64,000 bases of DNA from Dermatophagoides farinae. Its lineage: Eukaryota; Arthropoda; Arachnida; Sarcoptiformes; Pyroglyphidae. Location of the stretch: the NCBI RefSeq assembly GCF_024713945.1, contig NC_134679.1:5275001-5339000 (forward strand). The letters are read 5' to 3'. The notes beneath the pieces are model-generated. The model did no database searches, was not told the DNA's origin, and saw only the letters and a program-made list of their open reading frames with translations. The translations under genes were made by a program, and so were the position numbers. Shown piece after piece: positions 27,349-39,162 of the stretch; positions within the stretch are counted from its first letter, which is position 1; each line of letters starts with the position of its first letter.

Positions 27349-27576
27349 ATGGACAACAACAACAACAACAACGACGACAACAATGAAAACTTGAATGAAT
27401 GGTTTTCAAATGAATATTTTATTGGTCAATTTCTATATATTATGATTTTGGTTTATGTTTCGAATGAATCGATAATAAGTCTAACCATTGGAGGGAAAAA
27501 AAAGAAAAAAAAACCTAGACTAAAATCAAATGGAAATAAAACACCACACAGCCAGACAAATCCGGGTATCGAATAA
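27349..27576 (+). other. weak candidate small ORF with hydrophobic segment
   Basis: ATG at 27349 opens a 75-codon frame: an Asn/Asp run encoded by an AAC repeat, a hydrophobic stretch around YFIGQFLYIMILVYV, then a Lys-rich tail interrupted by a poly-A tract. The middle part is not repeat-derived, but there is no recognised homology, no evident splice partner, and the ends are simple sequence. More likely chance than gene. Confidence 0.15.
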
Positions 27577-30500
27577 TTTGACATTTTCATACATACATAC
27601 ACACTTTACCAATAAACAAGAACATTAGAGGTGTCAACAATACACACACACGCATTTGAATTAGCTTTTTCAATCGGTAATGAATCTGATTTATTTCAAA
27701 AGAGAAAGAGAGAGAAAGAGAAACAAAAAAAAACACATATAGTCTATCCTGGAACTGTCAATCTGATCGATTTCTCTCTCTCTTTCTTTTTGGCATATTC
27801 ATAATGATGAAAAAACAAACTAACAATAAAATTCTAGATATGTTTTACAATGTTTTTATCCAAAAGAATCAAAAAAAAAAAAAAAAATTCTGAACAAGAA
27901 AAACACGAGCTCAAATGAAACTCGAATTCTACTGATTTGAATAAGATAAATATTTGCGTTTTTTTTTATTTTATACAATGTAAATGTAAATAAATGATGA
28001 TGATTATGCATAAGATGATTGATTATCTTTTAGAGAGCGTGAGAGAGAGAGAGAATGAAAAAAACAACTGTCAAACTCAATCAAATGATAATTTGAATTG
28101 ATCTTTCCACACCACTGAAAAGTAAACAAAACAAAACTCTCAAACACACAGACATTTTATGCTCAAAACGATTTGTCGTTATTATATTTTTTTCTGTATT
28201 CAACGAGTAAAATTCAAATTTTTTTTTTGTTTTGTTTATTTCTTCAGAATAAATGGAGTAAAATGTGCATGATGACGAGAAACCAATTTATTCAAAATTG
28301 GTCAAATGGTTTGTTCTTTTTTTTCAATTTTTTTTTCATTTGTATTACACACAGTGCAGTGAAAAAAAAACTCTTCCGGTCTGCAGTTTATATTGTCTCG
28401 TTTATCTTGTCTGTCTATATATATCTGGATAATACTGAAAATTCGCAAGAATTTACAAGAATCTAATATATAACTAATCAAAAACATCTGGACAACAACA
28501 CTGGATAACAATGAAAAATGTCTGCAAGAAAAAAAACAATGATGTCTTCATATGATAATGATTGGAACATTCGTTGAAACATGCTTGTACATTTTGAATT
28601 TTTTTTTTATCGAAAAATATCCCTACAACGGAAAAAAAAGAATCGACAGACATGGACACATTGTTCACTTTGCTTAGGGCATATATTATGATGATGATTT
28701 TGTTTATATAATCAAAATCACATGATGATTATAATAATGTTCCAGAAAAAACAACACAGCAATCTAAAACCATACAATTTGGGGGGAGAGAGGGGAAGGA
28801 CAAGGAAAAACCAATCAAATAAAATGATTGGCACAAGATTGAAAATCGACAGAAAATGGATATATATGCGAAGAAAAAACAAAGCTGTATTCTTGGATAA
28901 TTGTATCATCGTCATTAGTTTTAATTTTGATGGATATTCTTTGTGAATGAAAAAGTTTTTCCAATAAATTCATATAATTTATGGCGATGTTCTCTCTGAA
29001 CAATCTTAATCATTTATTTTTTTTTCGTTCTTGTTTATATCTATGTGATAAAATTAATCTACAGATAGGTCAAATCATTTGGATAAAATGATTATATGGT
29101 GGATGATGGTCAGCAAATGACAATCATTTTTATATGATCATCATATTTCATAATCAACATCATTATATTATATTTATACGCATTATACGTGGTTTCGGGC
29201 ATCTATATTTTCATTCTTACGACCAAATGGGAAAAAACATAAAATGTCATTTACTCATTATAATGTGACTTTTTTTCTTTTTTTTCTGTTTTGAAACAAA
29301 ACATTATTATTATTGGATAAGAAAAATGATTCTAATTCTCGTTATTTTTTCTGCTAATGTATTCGTATCTCATACATGAATGTATTGACACTTGTTGCCA
29401 ATGAGAATGAAAAAAAACGAAAAAACAGAATTCACATCAAAGAATTATTGCGAACTAAATGCATTGTGTGTGTGTGTGTGTATTGAATCAATGAATCATC
29501 ATCAAATATTGATAATGATGATTCAATTTTTTTTACTTTCATTCATTCATTCCATTCCATTCCATTCAATTAATTCATTTTATTTATTTATTCTTATTCT
29601 TATTCCATGTAAAAAAAAGAAAGAAAAAATCCATCAACTATTATTAGACCAATACATTGATATATATCTACTTGGATTTTTTTCTTCATTTTTGAAAACA
29701 ACATCAACAACAACAAACAGAATGAATGAATTCTACAGAATGAGTGAATATCACTATATATATATTTTTTTCCCCCATTATTATTATGTTTGTTTGTCAA
29801 TTATTTTCGATGATTAATAATTGATTCAATTATGGCCAAAGAAAAAACATCTGGCAACAAAAAAAAATATTGAATTTGAATCATATTGTAGTTCATAGAC
29901 AAACACGATGGCCGCATGGTCTTTTTTTTATAGATTGCATGAACAAATATTGTCAAAATAATGAATTTTTCAGTAAAATTCTCATATTCAAATCAGTAAA
30001 CAACACAATGTATAACATATTTACTTGGCACAACATAACACAATCATTATGTGATTGTCATTTATAACGACAACAACAACAAAAAAAAAATCGATTTCGG
30101 TATATAAAAAAAAAATAAAATTTCCAATCAAAATATATGAAAATATGATCATAATCATCGATTATGGATTATTGGATTGTTGGAATGAAAAACAACAACA
30201 ACGAAAAAAGAAATTTTCATCATTTCCCATTCCTTAATAGCTTTGGGACACTGGTGATGTTTATCGAATGATTAGTTTTGATCTAATAAACTAGGCAACA
30301 TCTGAGGATTAAATTCGTAAATTTTTTTTTATGAAAATTTTTCATTTTTGAATCACATGATTTAGTTTATTATATATATGAATTTCGATCGGCAATCTAT
30401 TCGGATGTAATAAATATATATATGGTTTAACTTCCCCACTCCCCACAGAGAGAATTATTTTTTTTCTAGAATTAAATGATGATGATCCGGAATGGAACAC

Positions 30501-33500
30501 ACACACACACACATTCCCCAGACATACAGAAAATGAGAGAGAGAGAAACCAACAAAATGATTATTTTAATGATGATGATGATGAGATTTATACCTTTTAA
30601 ATGAAGCAAACAAATGGAAAGAGAAAAAAACGTGAAATTTAATAGTTAAAAATAATAATTTCTTTCACTTTTTATCGGTACAAAATACGGAAGAATTAGT
30701 TTAGCCAAAAAAAAAAAAAAAAAAAAAAAACAGTAACAACAATGATGATATTAGGCAATCTTGAATTCTAAAATCATAAAAATGTCCAAAATATGTGCCC
30801 TAAAAAACCCACCAAACCCAAACTAGCCCATCAAACTCAGCTAAAGAGAAAAATATAAAGTTTTCTCTCACTCGAACGCCCATTATATAACAGCAATATT
30901 TCTTTCTGACGATGGAAGATTGAGATGAAAAGGGATGGAAATGAAAGAAAACAAAACAAAAACAAATGGGGCTGGAATAAAAACAAGAAAATTTCATCGT
31001 TTTTTTCGTTGTTTATCATGATGGAATTCTTGTTTGGAAACAAGGAATTTTGTTTTTGTTTTTCTTTCATATCCTATTATTCTTGTTTTTGTTTATTGTG
31101 ATGTAACGAAAGAGGTAGAACATGAAAGAATTTTTCTTGTTATTATTATTCAACCAAATTTTTTTCTCTGGTTCTCATTGGTCCGATTATCATTATCATA
31201 ACTATAGATATGAAAAACAAAAATTTTTTGTTTGTATTCATTTGTCAACACTAACCAATATATATTGTGTATGTAAAGACAAAAGTAGACCAAGTAATGC
31301 AATGTTGAAATAAATTAGTTTTAGCCACCATCATCATCATCATCATTATCATTGTGTGTGTGATGATGATGATGATGATGGTCGAAAAAAGTTTGAACCG
31401 GAGAAAAAAACAATCAAATGAATAATAAATGTATTTAATTTGACATATAAAATTCAAGCACAGAATTAGTGAATGAAAATGAAATACGAAATGACATAAT
31501 ATGTCGACCATAGTAATAATAAACCTCCCAATTTTATAGGTGCGGAAAATTGACTGAACAAAATTCCAGAGATGATGTCTCCACCACCACCACCACTAAT
31601 ACACTAGAAACAATAAAAGAAAAACTTTCCAAAATAAATGGCTAAAGTTAATTTACAATTATCTTTGTATGGCTAATAGCGGCTAAGCTAATTAATTTCA
31701 ATAAGCAAATGAAAATTCCACAAGCAAAAACAAAAACAAAAGAAATCTGGTTTTGGCGTCATAACTGAATGAGTATTTACAACATGCATAATAGAATCCG
31801 TGATAGTTGAAAGACTATACTGAATTTGATTGAACATTTTTTTTTCTTGTGGTTTGTAAACTAAAATTTTTTTTGAATTCAACATCAATTATATCCATTG
31901 TCATATATTCTCTACGATTCTTTCATTTGGTTTCTTGTTCTATTCTATCACTCATTATTAATGAAAGTTGAAACAAGATTCTCATCGAGAAAAAAATTGA
32001 AATCAAATGAATTCATTGGGCGGAGTGACGGTAGAATTTTAAATGCAAAAACAACGTTTCTCTATTCGTAATCAGAAAAAAACCATATATTCAATTGGCC
32101 ATCCTCAACAACACCATGAGACATCAGTGAGAAACAAAATTCTGAACGAAAACAAAAAAAAGGAAAAGTTTTTGAATTTCTTTCTTTTGGTTGGTTTTTT
32201 TGTTGTTTTGTTTTGTTTTGTCTTTGTTTCCATTATTCAAAAATACATATGAATTGATAATAAATGAATGAATGGATTAAATTGTCACATAGAAAGACAC
32301 ATAGAAAACAATCAGAATCTATTAACAATAACCGATCATTGGCATACACACACACACATACACACACACACATACACACGTATAAATGTTTTCCATTGGG
32401 AAATTTTCATTTTCATTCTTTCAATCATTATTATTTGATTCAACTTTTTTTTTATCACCAAACTATCATCAATCGTTTTACAATATAATCGAATGACAAG
32501 CTAAAAGATGATGATGATGATGATGATTCACAATCAAATATTATAAACCCTGCATGAGAATAACGAGAAAAAAAATAATACTAGGAAATAACGATAACCA
32601 TGAAACGTGAAGTAATAATATTATTTAAAGCAGAATATCTCTTTTTTGAAATCACAAAAAAAAATGAAATTTTCATTCCATATTTTCCCATTTATGTTGT
32701 TATATTCTACCTTTTGGTTGTAAAATCTATCGACAGAATCGACATTTTCATCTTTTTTTCATGGAAAAACAAAAAAAAAACAAGGACCAAACAAATACAC
32801 ATTACATATCAAATATAAATGAATAATGATCATCATCATCATCATCATTATAATGATGATGATGAAAATATCATTCTATACAGAAAATGACATTATCATC
32901 ACATCATCATAGACAGGTTATCATTATGCTGATGATGATGATGACATTGTATCATCATTATGAAATGGATCGTGATCACCATCACCATCATCATCATCAT
33001 CAAAATACTGTGAATGTGAGAAAAATAATTCCCAGAACTGGAAATGTTATCAAAAAAAAAAAAAAAAAAAATAGAACAAAAAAATTTTTTTGTTACGGAT
33101 AATTTTACAGAATAATATGGTGTGTTCCGCACTCACGCACACACACACACACATACACAATGTAGAATGAAGCAAAAACAAAAAGTAAACCAATTCTTGG
33201 ATGTCAAAATGAAAAAAAAAATTCCATGTAAATTATGTAGAAAATTCATGAAAATCAAATAAAAGTCGAATGTTGATGATGATGATGATGATTATGATTT
33301 AGATTATTTTTCATCATCTTCATAATATTCTCCACAAATCAGGGTTAAATGATGTTATAATAAACTTTAATTTGTAGAAATAAATAATAACCCGGTTGTT
33401 TTATTTTTTATTTTTTGTTCTTATTGTTGTGTGTGTGTGTTTTTGTTTTCGGGCAATTTCAGGAATTGTTGGCAAATGGAAATAATTTATCCGATTTTCC

Positions 33501-34090
33501 ATTTCTTTTTTGTTTTGTTTTGTTTTATTATGATAAAAAAAATTCTAATCAAAATACCCAACAACATATATAAATTTTATTTTCCTAAATTTTTTTTTTT
33601 TTCTCTCTCTCTCTCTCACTTTTCCCAAAGGAAAGGATCATTCTGGTTATTATAACCACTTTTGTTCCGGATCCTGGAATACAACACTCACTAGCATGGA
33701 TAATGATGATTTTCCATTTCTGAAAATCGACACCAATGGCCATCTCTTGTAAAATGAGCAACAATAATAACAACAACAACAACAACAACAATAATAATAA
33801 TAATCAAAAAAAAAAAAAAAAAATTGATTCGAATTTTCGTGACTATAATCTATACAAGTATCAAGAAGAAGCACTTACACACACACACTGAAACATTTTT
33901 TTTTATTTTTGCTTGTAGTAACCACCACCAATAATAATAATAACCGGAAAAAAATGTATAGTTCCTTAGTGTGTGTCAAAGGATTAATTTTTGTTCGTGG
34001 TCTATTTGTTAATGGTACATACATAGATCATTGAAATGAAAAATAGTACAAGCTAGTAACAAGAATTTTATTTGATATAAACAATTTGTT

Positions 34091-34117
34091 TGGTTGGTTG
34101 GTTGGTTGGTTGGTTGG
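34091..34117. repeat. GGTT tetranucleotide repeat
   Basis: Roughly six to seven TTGG units in a row, in noncoding DNA. Simple repeat only. Confidence 0.85.
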
Positions 34118-37100
34118 AAAAAAAATCTTGTTGTTTATAATGGGAAAAAGAATTTTTTTCTCTTCGATTTCTCTTCTGGATATATATTATATCACAAAGC
34201 CACAAACACATTTATTTGGAATAGACAAAAAAAAAATATGGAAGCAAAATAATAATCGTTATCGTTATAGTGAATTCTTTGTGGTGATTATTTTTTTTAT
34301 TCTGTTTTTCAAGTTGTTATTTTTTTCATTCTTTAATAGTTGTGTGTGTGTGTGTGTGTGCGTGTGCAAAGAAAAAAATTGGTTACAGAATTAGATAAAT
34401 AGAATAGAATAAAACTAGGTACAAAAGATTTAAATTGAAAGTTTTTGCACCAATTATTGGTTATTAGGCAGGTATTTTTCTTTTTTTCAACACGACGAAT
34501 TTCAATTGTTTAAACAAGTGTGTATGTCTTTGTGTGTGTGACTGTCAAAAATATGGCACAAACAGAATAATAACAATGAAACATCGTACTCATAATCGAT
34601 AGTTTATGGTGGCCAAATATAAGAAAAAAAAGAAGAAAACTTTTTCTATTTGGACAATGGACATTCTTATCTTGGCAACAAACGACAAAAACAGAAAAAA
34701 ATGGACCAAAATTTTTGATGATTTCAATTTAATTAAAATTTTTTTGTTTCCAATCAACCATGCAACAATAATCAAGATAATTGCTGGTTTCAGATCAAAC
34801 ATAACCACAATAGATAAAGAGTGGAAAAAAAAATAATTCATCCACACATGAAAAGTTTCAATTTTTTTTTTGGCAACATCAACGAAAAAAAAACTGTGAA
34901 AAAATCAAAATGGAAAAAAAATGTGGAAAATAATATTGAATGATGATTTGGCCAAAGAGATAACCAAAAACGTTAACCAGAAAATGTCAGTATGGTATTT
35001 TCACTATTTTTTTTCCTTTATCTTTAACATCCTAAATATGCACATGCATTCAGTTTTATCTTTTTTTTCTGGCTCAAAGCTTCATCTATTCTTTTGCTGT
35101 GTTTTAAATTACAATTTTCATAATTGAAAAATGTTTCATCACTGAATCCCATTGAGACGGTAGCTACGAATAATAATTTCAGTGAGTTGTTGTAGTAATG
35201 GTAGTACAATGTGTGTAGTATTACGGGGTAAAGGAATGAGAAATGAAAATTGGTTTTTTTCTTATAGATTTGTTATATATATCTTTTTTTTGTCATGCAC
35301 AAGGTATTTTGTGATGAAAAAAATATATGTTTTTTTTCATCACATTTGTCATTTATGGATTTAGAATGTTCGCGCTTGTTGTATGGAATGTATGATGGAT
35401 TCATCAAAAAAAAAATTGTCATGGAACACTTACCTCTCTCATCACATCTCTTTTTGTTGCATAAAAGTGTACCGATGATGACAATTTTGAAAGAAAAAAA
35501 ATTTCTATAGTTATGTTGGTGACAAACAACAACAACATAAAAACTAAAACAGAAAACAACGAAAGCGAAGATTATCAAGAAATTTAATAATACGATGATG
35601 ATGATGATGATGATGATAACAAAAAAAAAACGAAATTAAATTCTCTCTTTTTTTTATTCTTACACACATATATAATTTGTCAAAATGGAAAATGACGTCG
35701 ATGATGGTAGTAATAGTTCCAATTTGATAATTTGATCAAATTACCCAAAAAAAGAGATTGATTTTTTTTTCTTGTTTCCTTGTTTGTTTATCGAAAATGT
35801 CAATCCGTTTGCCGTTATGTTTATTGATTGATGAAATTTGTTATTTTTTTTTGCCGTATTGTCCAACAAATCTCTGGCAATTAATGAAATTTTATAAATA
35901 ATGAAGAACAAAACTGAGAAAAAAAAATTCGAAACAATGCTTGAAACCAATCAATAATTGAATTTATTTTACAAGAATATTGCATTCATCCATGAAAATG
36001 ATGGAAACAACAAACATGCAAACTCTTGATAATGCGTGTGTGTTGTGTGTGTGATTCATGATAGAAAATGAAGTGAAAATAGAAATCGATAAACCAAAGG
36101 TAGCAAACATTGTCTGTTATATCAGGTATTATCGTGTTATTATTATAATTGAATATTTATGTGATTCGAATGTTTTATCATCATCATCATCATCATCATC
36201 ATCATTATCCATTGGTAAATGATGATGAATGGATGTGAATAATTAATCGATAATTCCAGATGTTCCAGTAGAATTATAAAATAATTATTTATATAACAGC
36301 TATATGTTCAATTTGAACATATGCACGCACACACACACACAAGATGAAAAATCGAAATAGATAATGTTGTTGATGATGAACCTGGAGAGAATGGAAAACG
36401 AAATTTTTTTTTTTTTGATTCAAATTGATGCTTTTCAAGCTAGGTTTTAATAATAACACGGTCAAACACACACACACAGAAAATTGAATGAAAGATAACC
36501 AAAAAAAAAAATCGTGAATTCCGTCAGCATTATAATTTTGCATTTGATGAATGAAATGAACATTTTAATGAGATAAATAAATAAATGTCATCAGAATATT
36601 AGACGAGTGTATATCAGATCAAGTCAACATACACACACATACACACAAAAAAAAACAGAATCAACCACCAGCCAACAGAAAAAAAAATGATGATGATTAC
36701 TGTTTTTTTTTTATTCTTTCATTTCATACTACGGGTACTTTAAATTTTTATCTTTCGCGCTTTTACACAATCTATGGTGAAGAATTCCATACAATGGTTG
36801 ATTTGGTCCAAATGAATGGTTTTTTTTGGTGGTGGTGGTGGTGGTGATGAAGAGGAATGAAATTTTTTTAGTTCTCTGAAACACAGACGCACAAAACATC
36901 CTAATATATGAATGCTGGATGTTCAAGGGTTTTTTTTATATATGTGATTAGTAAAGTGAATAGTATTATTCTCATAGCGCACAATCTTTATTTTCACATC
37001 TGTATATACAAACAATAAACATCTCTGAAGATAACAAAAAAAAAACATACAATGAACCGTTAAACAACAATGAAAACGAAAGAATTTTTATGCTTGCAAA

Positions 37101-38308
37101 AAATAAAAAAATAAAAGGGTAAAAATATTTCCAATACCAAAAGGATGTATCCGATTTCATGGCATACACACACACACACACACACACACATAACGTAATC
37201 GATTTGTATATCAATGAAAAAAAAAATTTCATTCCGTTTGTTTCGAGATGAATGTTTCAATCATATAATATTGATTCAACATTCGATTCATTGGATGAAA
37301 AAAAAATTCACTTTTTTTTCATTCAAACACAATGGTGTGTTGTTGTGAGAAAAAAAACCAAAAGTGAAGAAAAATGAAATTTAATTTGATATCGACAAAA
37401 AAAAATAATGCGCCATATTTTCATTTGGTTTATCATCATCATCATCATCAACTTAACGATGAAAAAATTATGATTGAGAAAACAAAAAAAAACAACGGTG
37501 AATGAAAAGTCGAGAAATTCGGTGTTTTCAAAACAAAACAGAAAAAAAGTTCCTGTAATTTTAAACTGAACATGTATATATATGATGATGATGATGATGA
37601 TGTGTGTGTGATCTACTTCTGATCATTCGATGAATGAATGGAACCGAAATCGATAACAAAACAATTGATATTGATTTTTGTGTGTTCCGATTATTAGATT
37701 TAACATGACAAACAAACAAACGAAAAAAATTTATTCAAAATTCTATTCTATTTTTGGCTTCATTCTTATTGTTTTTGGTAAAGAATTGTTGAAGAAACAA
37801 CGCTGAAAACCAAAAAAAACAAACAGTAAAATTTTTTTTTTCATTTCTTTCAAATAATTTGCAATCAAAATTCTAGAACAACAAAAAAAAAACAACAATA
37901 CATCCAATATTTCTGCCAATAATAAATGCTAAAATTTCGATTGTTTTTTTTTCTTGGAAATATAAAAGAAATAATCCGATTTGTGCGTGTGTGTGTATAT
38001 ACGTTTGTGTGTGTGTGTATTTGGATTCATCAGGCCATAAAATTATATTCACTGCAACACCACTAACCACACATACTGACAAGCAAAAATATCAAAAAAG
38101 TGAAAACGACGACATTGATTGATTCGAAAAAAAAGAGTGTGTTTTAATAGATCGAACAACAACAACAACAACAACAAAAAACACGTCAGTGAGAAAATCG
38201 ATTCACAATTCGATTTGCCAATTTTATATTAATTAACATTGATTGGTTATTAATATATTATCCAACAGCAGAAAAAAAACAACTATAGTTCATTTTATCC
38301 AGTGAGAT

Positions 38309-38623
38309 ATGATTGGCATTATTCTATTGAACGAATGGACAGAGACAACGACAGCAGCAGCAGCAGCAGCAACAGCAGCAACAACAACTACAACGACAGC
38401 GGATATCGAATTTGATATTTCATTCTGGACCATTGATCAATTCATATGGGCGTTCATAATCTATTGTCTATTTGGTGTATATGTTTGGTATAATCAAGAA
38501 TCGATATTAAAAATTTGTCGCTGTCGTCATCGTCAACAAAAACAACCAATGATAAAGATACAAACAATTGATAATGATGATGGGATGATGAACAAAGTGG
38601 ACGATCATCATCATCAAGATTGA
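38309..38623 (+). CDS. candidate small single-pass membrane protein
   Basis: A 104-codon intronless frame from the ATG at 38309. Residues 1-30 are mostly Ala/Thr from GCA/ACA/ACG triplets. Next comes a Trp/Phe/Tyr-rich segment, FWTIDQFIWAFIIYCLFGVY, that would form one transmembrane helix, followed by a basic Cys/Arg cluster (CRCRHRQQKQ) and an Asp/His-rich end. By the positive-inside rule the C-terminus would be cytosolic. AATAAA lies 34 nt after the stop. It is convergent with channel copy B, whose stop is 540 bp away. Composition of the middle 45 residues is unlike the junk frames nearby, which favours a real gene. I recognise no family and assign no function. It could also be one exon of a larger gene. 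Confidence 0.45.
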   Translation: MIGIILLNEWTETTTAAAAAATAATTTTTTADIEFDISFWTIDQFIWAFIIYCLFGVYVWYNQESILKICRCRHRQQKQPMIKIQTIDNDDGMMNKVDDHHHQD

Positions 38624-38656
38624 CCAAAATGAATGATGATGATGATTTTGTGCAAT

Positions 38657-38662
38657 AATAAA
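38657..38662 (+). terminator. possible poly-A signal of the small membrane-protein gene
   Basis: AATAAA hexamer 34 nt downstream of the stop at 38623. Position fits a short 3' UTR, but the hexamer is frequent in this AT-rich DNA. Confidence 0.35.
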
Positions 38663-39162
38663 ATTATATATTTTTATTATATAATTGAACTGAATGAATT
38701 TGTCGATGAAAATCATATAAAAATGATTTATGAGAATAAATTGGTCTTTTTCCTATTATCAATCAATCAATCAATCAATGATTAATAAATTCATCTGTAT
38801 ATATGATTTATATCGTGAATCGTCGAAAAAAATTGTTTGAAATACCACCACCAATCATCATCATCATTGAGAAAGGATTACAATGCCATCTTTCAATAAC
38901 CAGTTGAATTCGAATTTTTTTTTGCTCAATAGTTTTCTATTCTATTCGATAGGTGGCATTACTTGGATAATGTGTGTGTGTTTGCCTGAATGAATCAATC
39001 AATATTTAGAATTTAACGAATTTTTATATAGAAATAAATAAAAAAAAATTAGATCAATCAACAAAAATGATGAGAAATAACAACAACAACAACGAAAAAA
39101 AACGGAAAAAAAGATTTCTAACAAAAGGTCAAAGGTTGGTAATTTTATTTTTTTTTCTGATA
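38663..39162. other. convergent 3' interval
   Basis: Between the candidate small gene (+) and channel copy B (-). TTTATT at 39144-39149 reads AATAAA on the minus strand, 14 nt past the copy B stop, and may serve as its poly-A signal. A short ATCA run sits near 38758-38778. Nothing else seen. Confidence 0.4.

Larger units (their letters stand above)
22216..38308. other. 16-kb gene-poor interval between the paralogue loci
   Basis: No exon with recognisable homology or convincing coding composition was found on either strand. Content is poly-A/T, CAT/GAT triplets, short CA/GT tracts, A22 at 30709-30730, and the duplication at 23789-25000. A short frame at 27349-27576 (+) is weak. The interval may hold 5' exons or promoter of channel copy A (right of 22215), noncoding RNA, or undetectable short exons. 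Confidence 0.5.

Noticed and set aside
33585-33874. Leu- or Cys-rich minus-strand frames
   Set aside because: Encoded by an AAC/AAT repeat; the short mixed segment between repeats has no homology or splice context.
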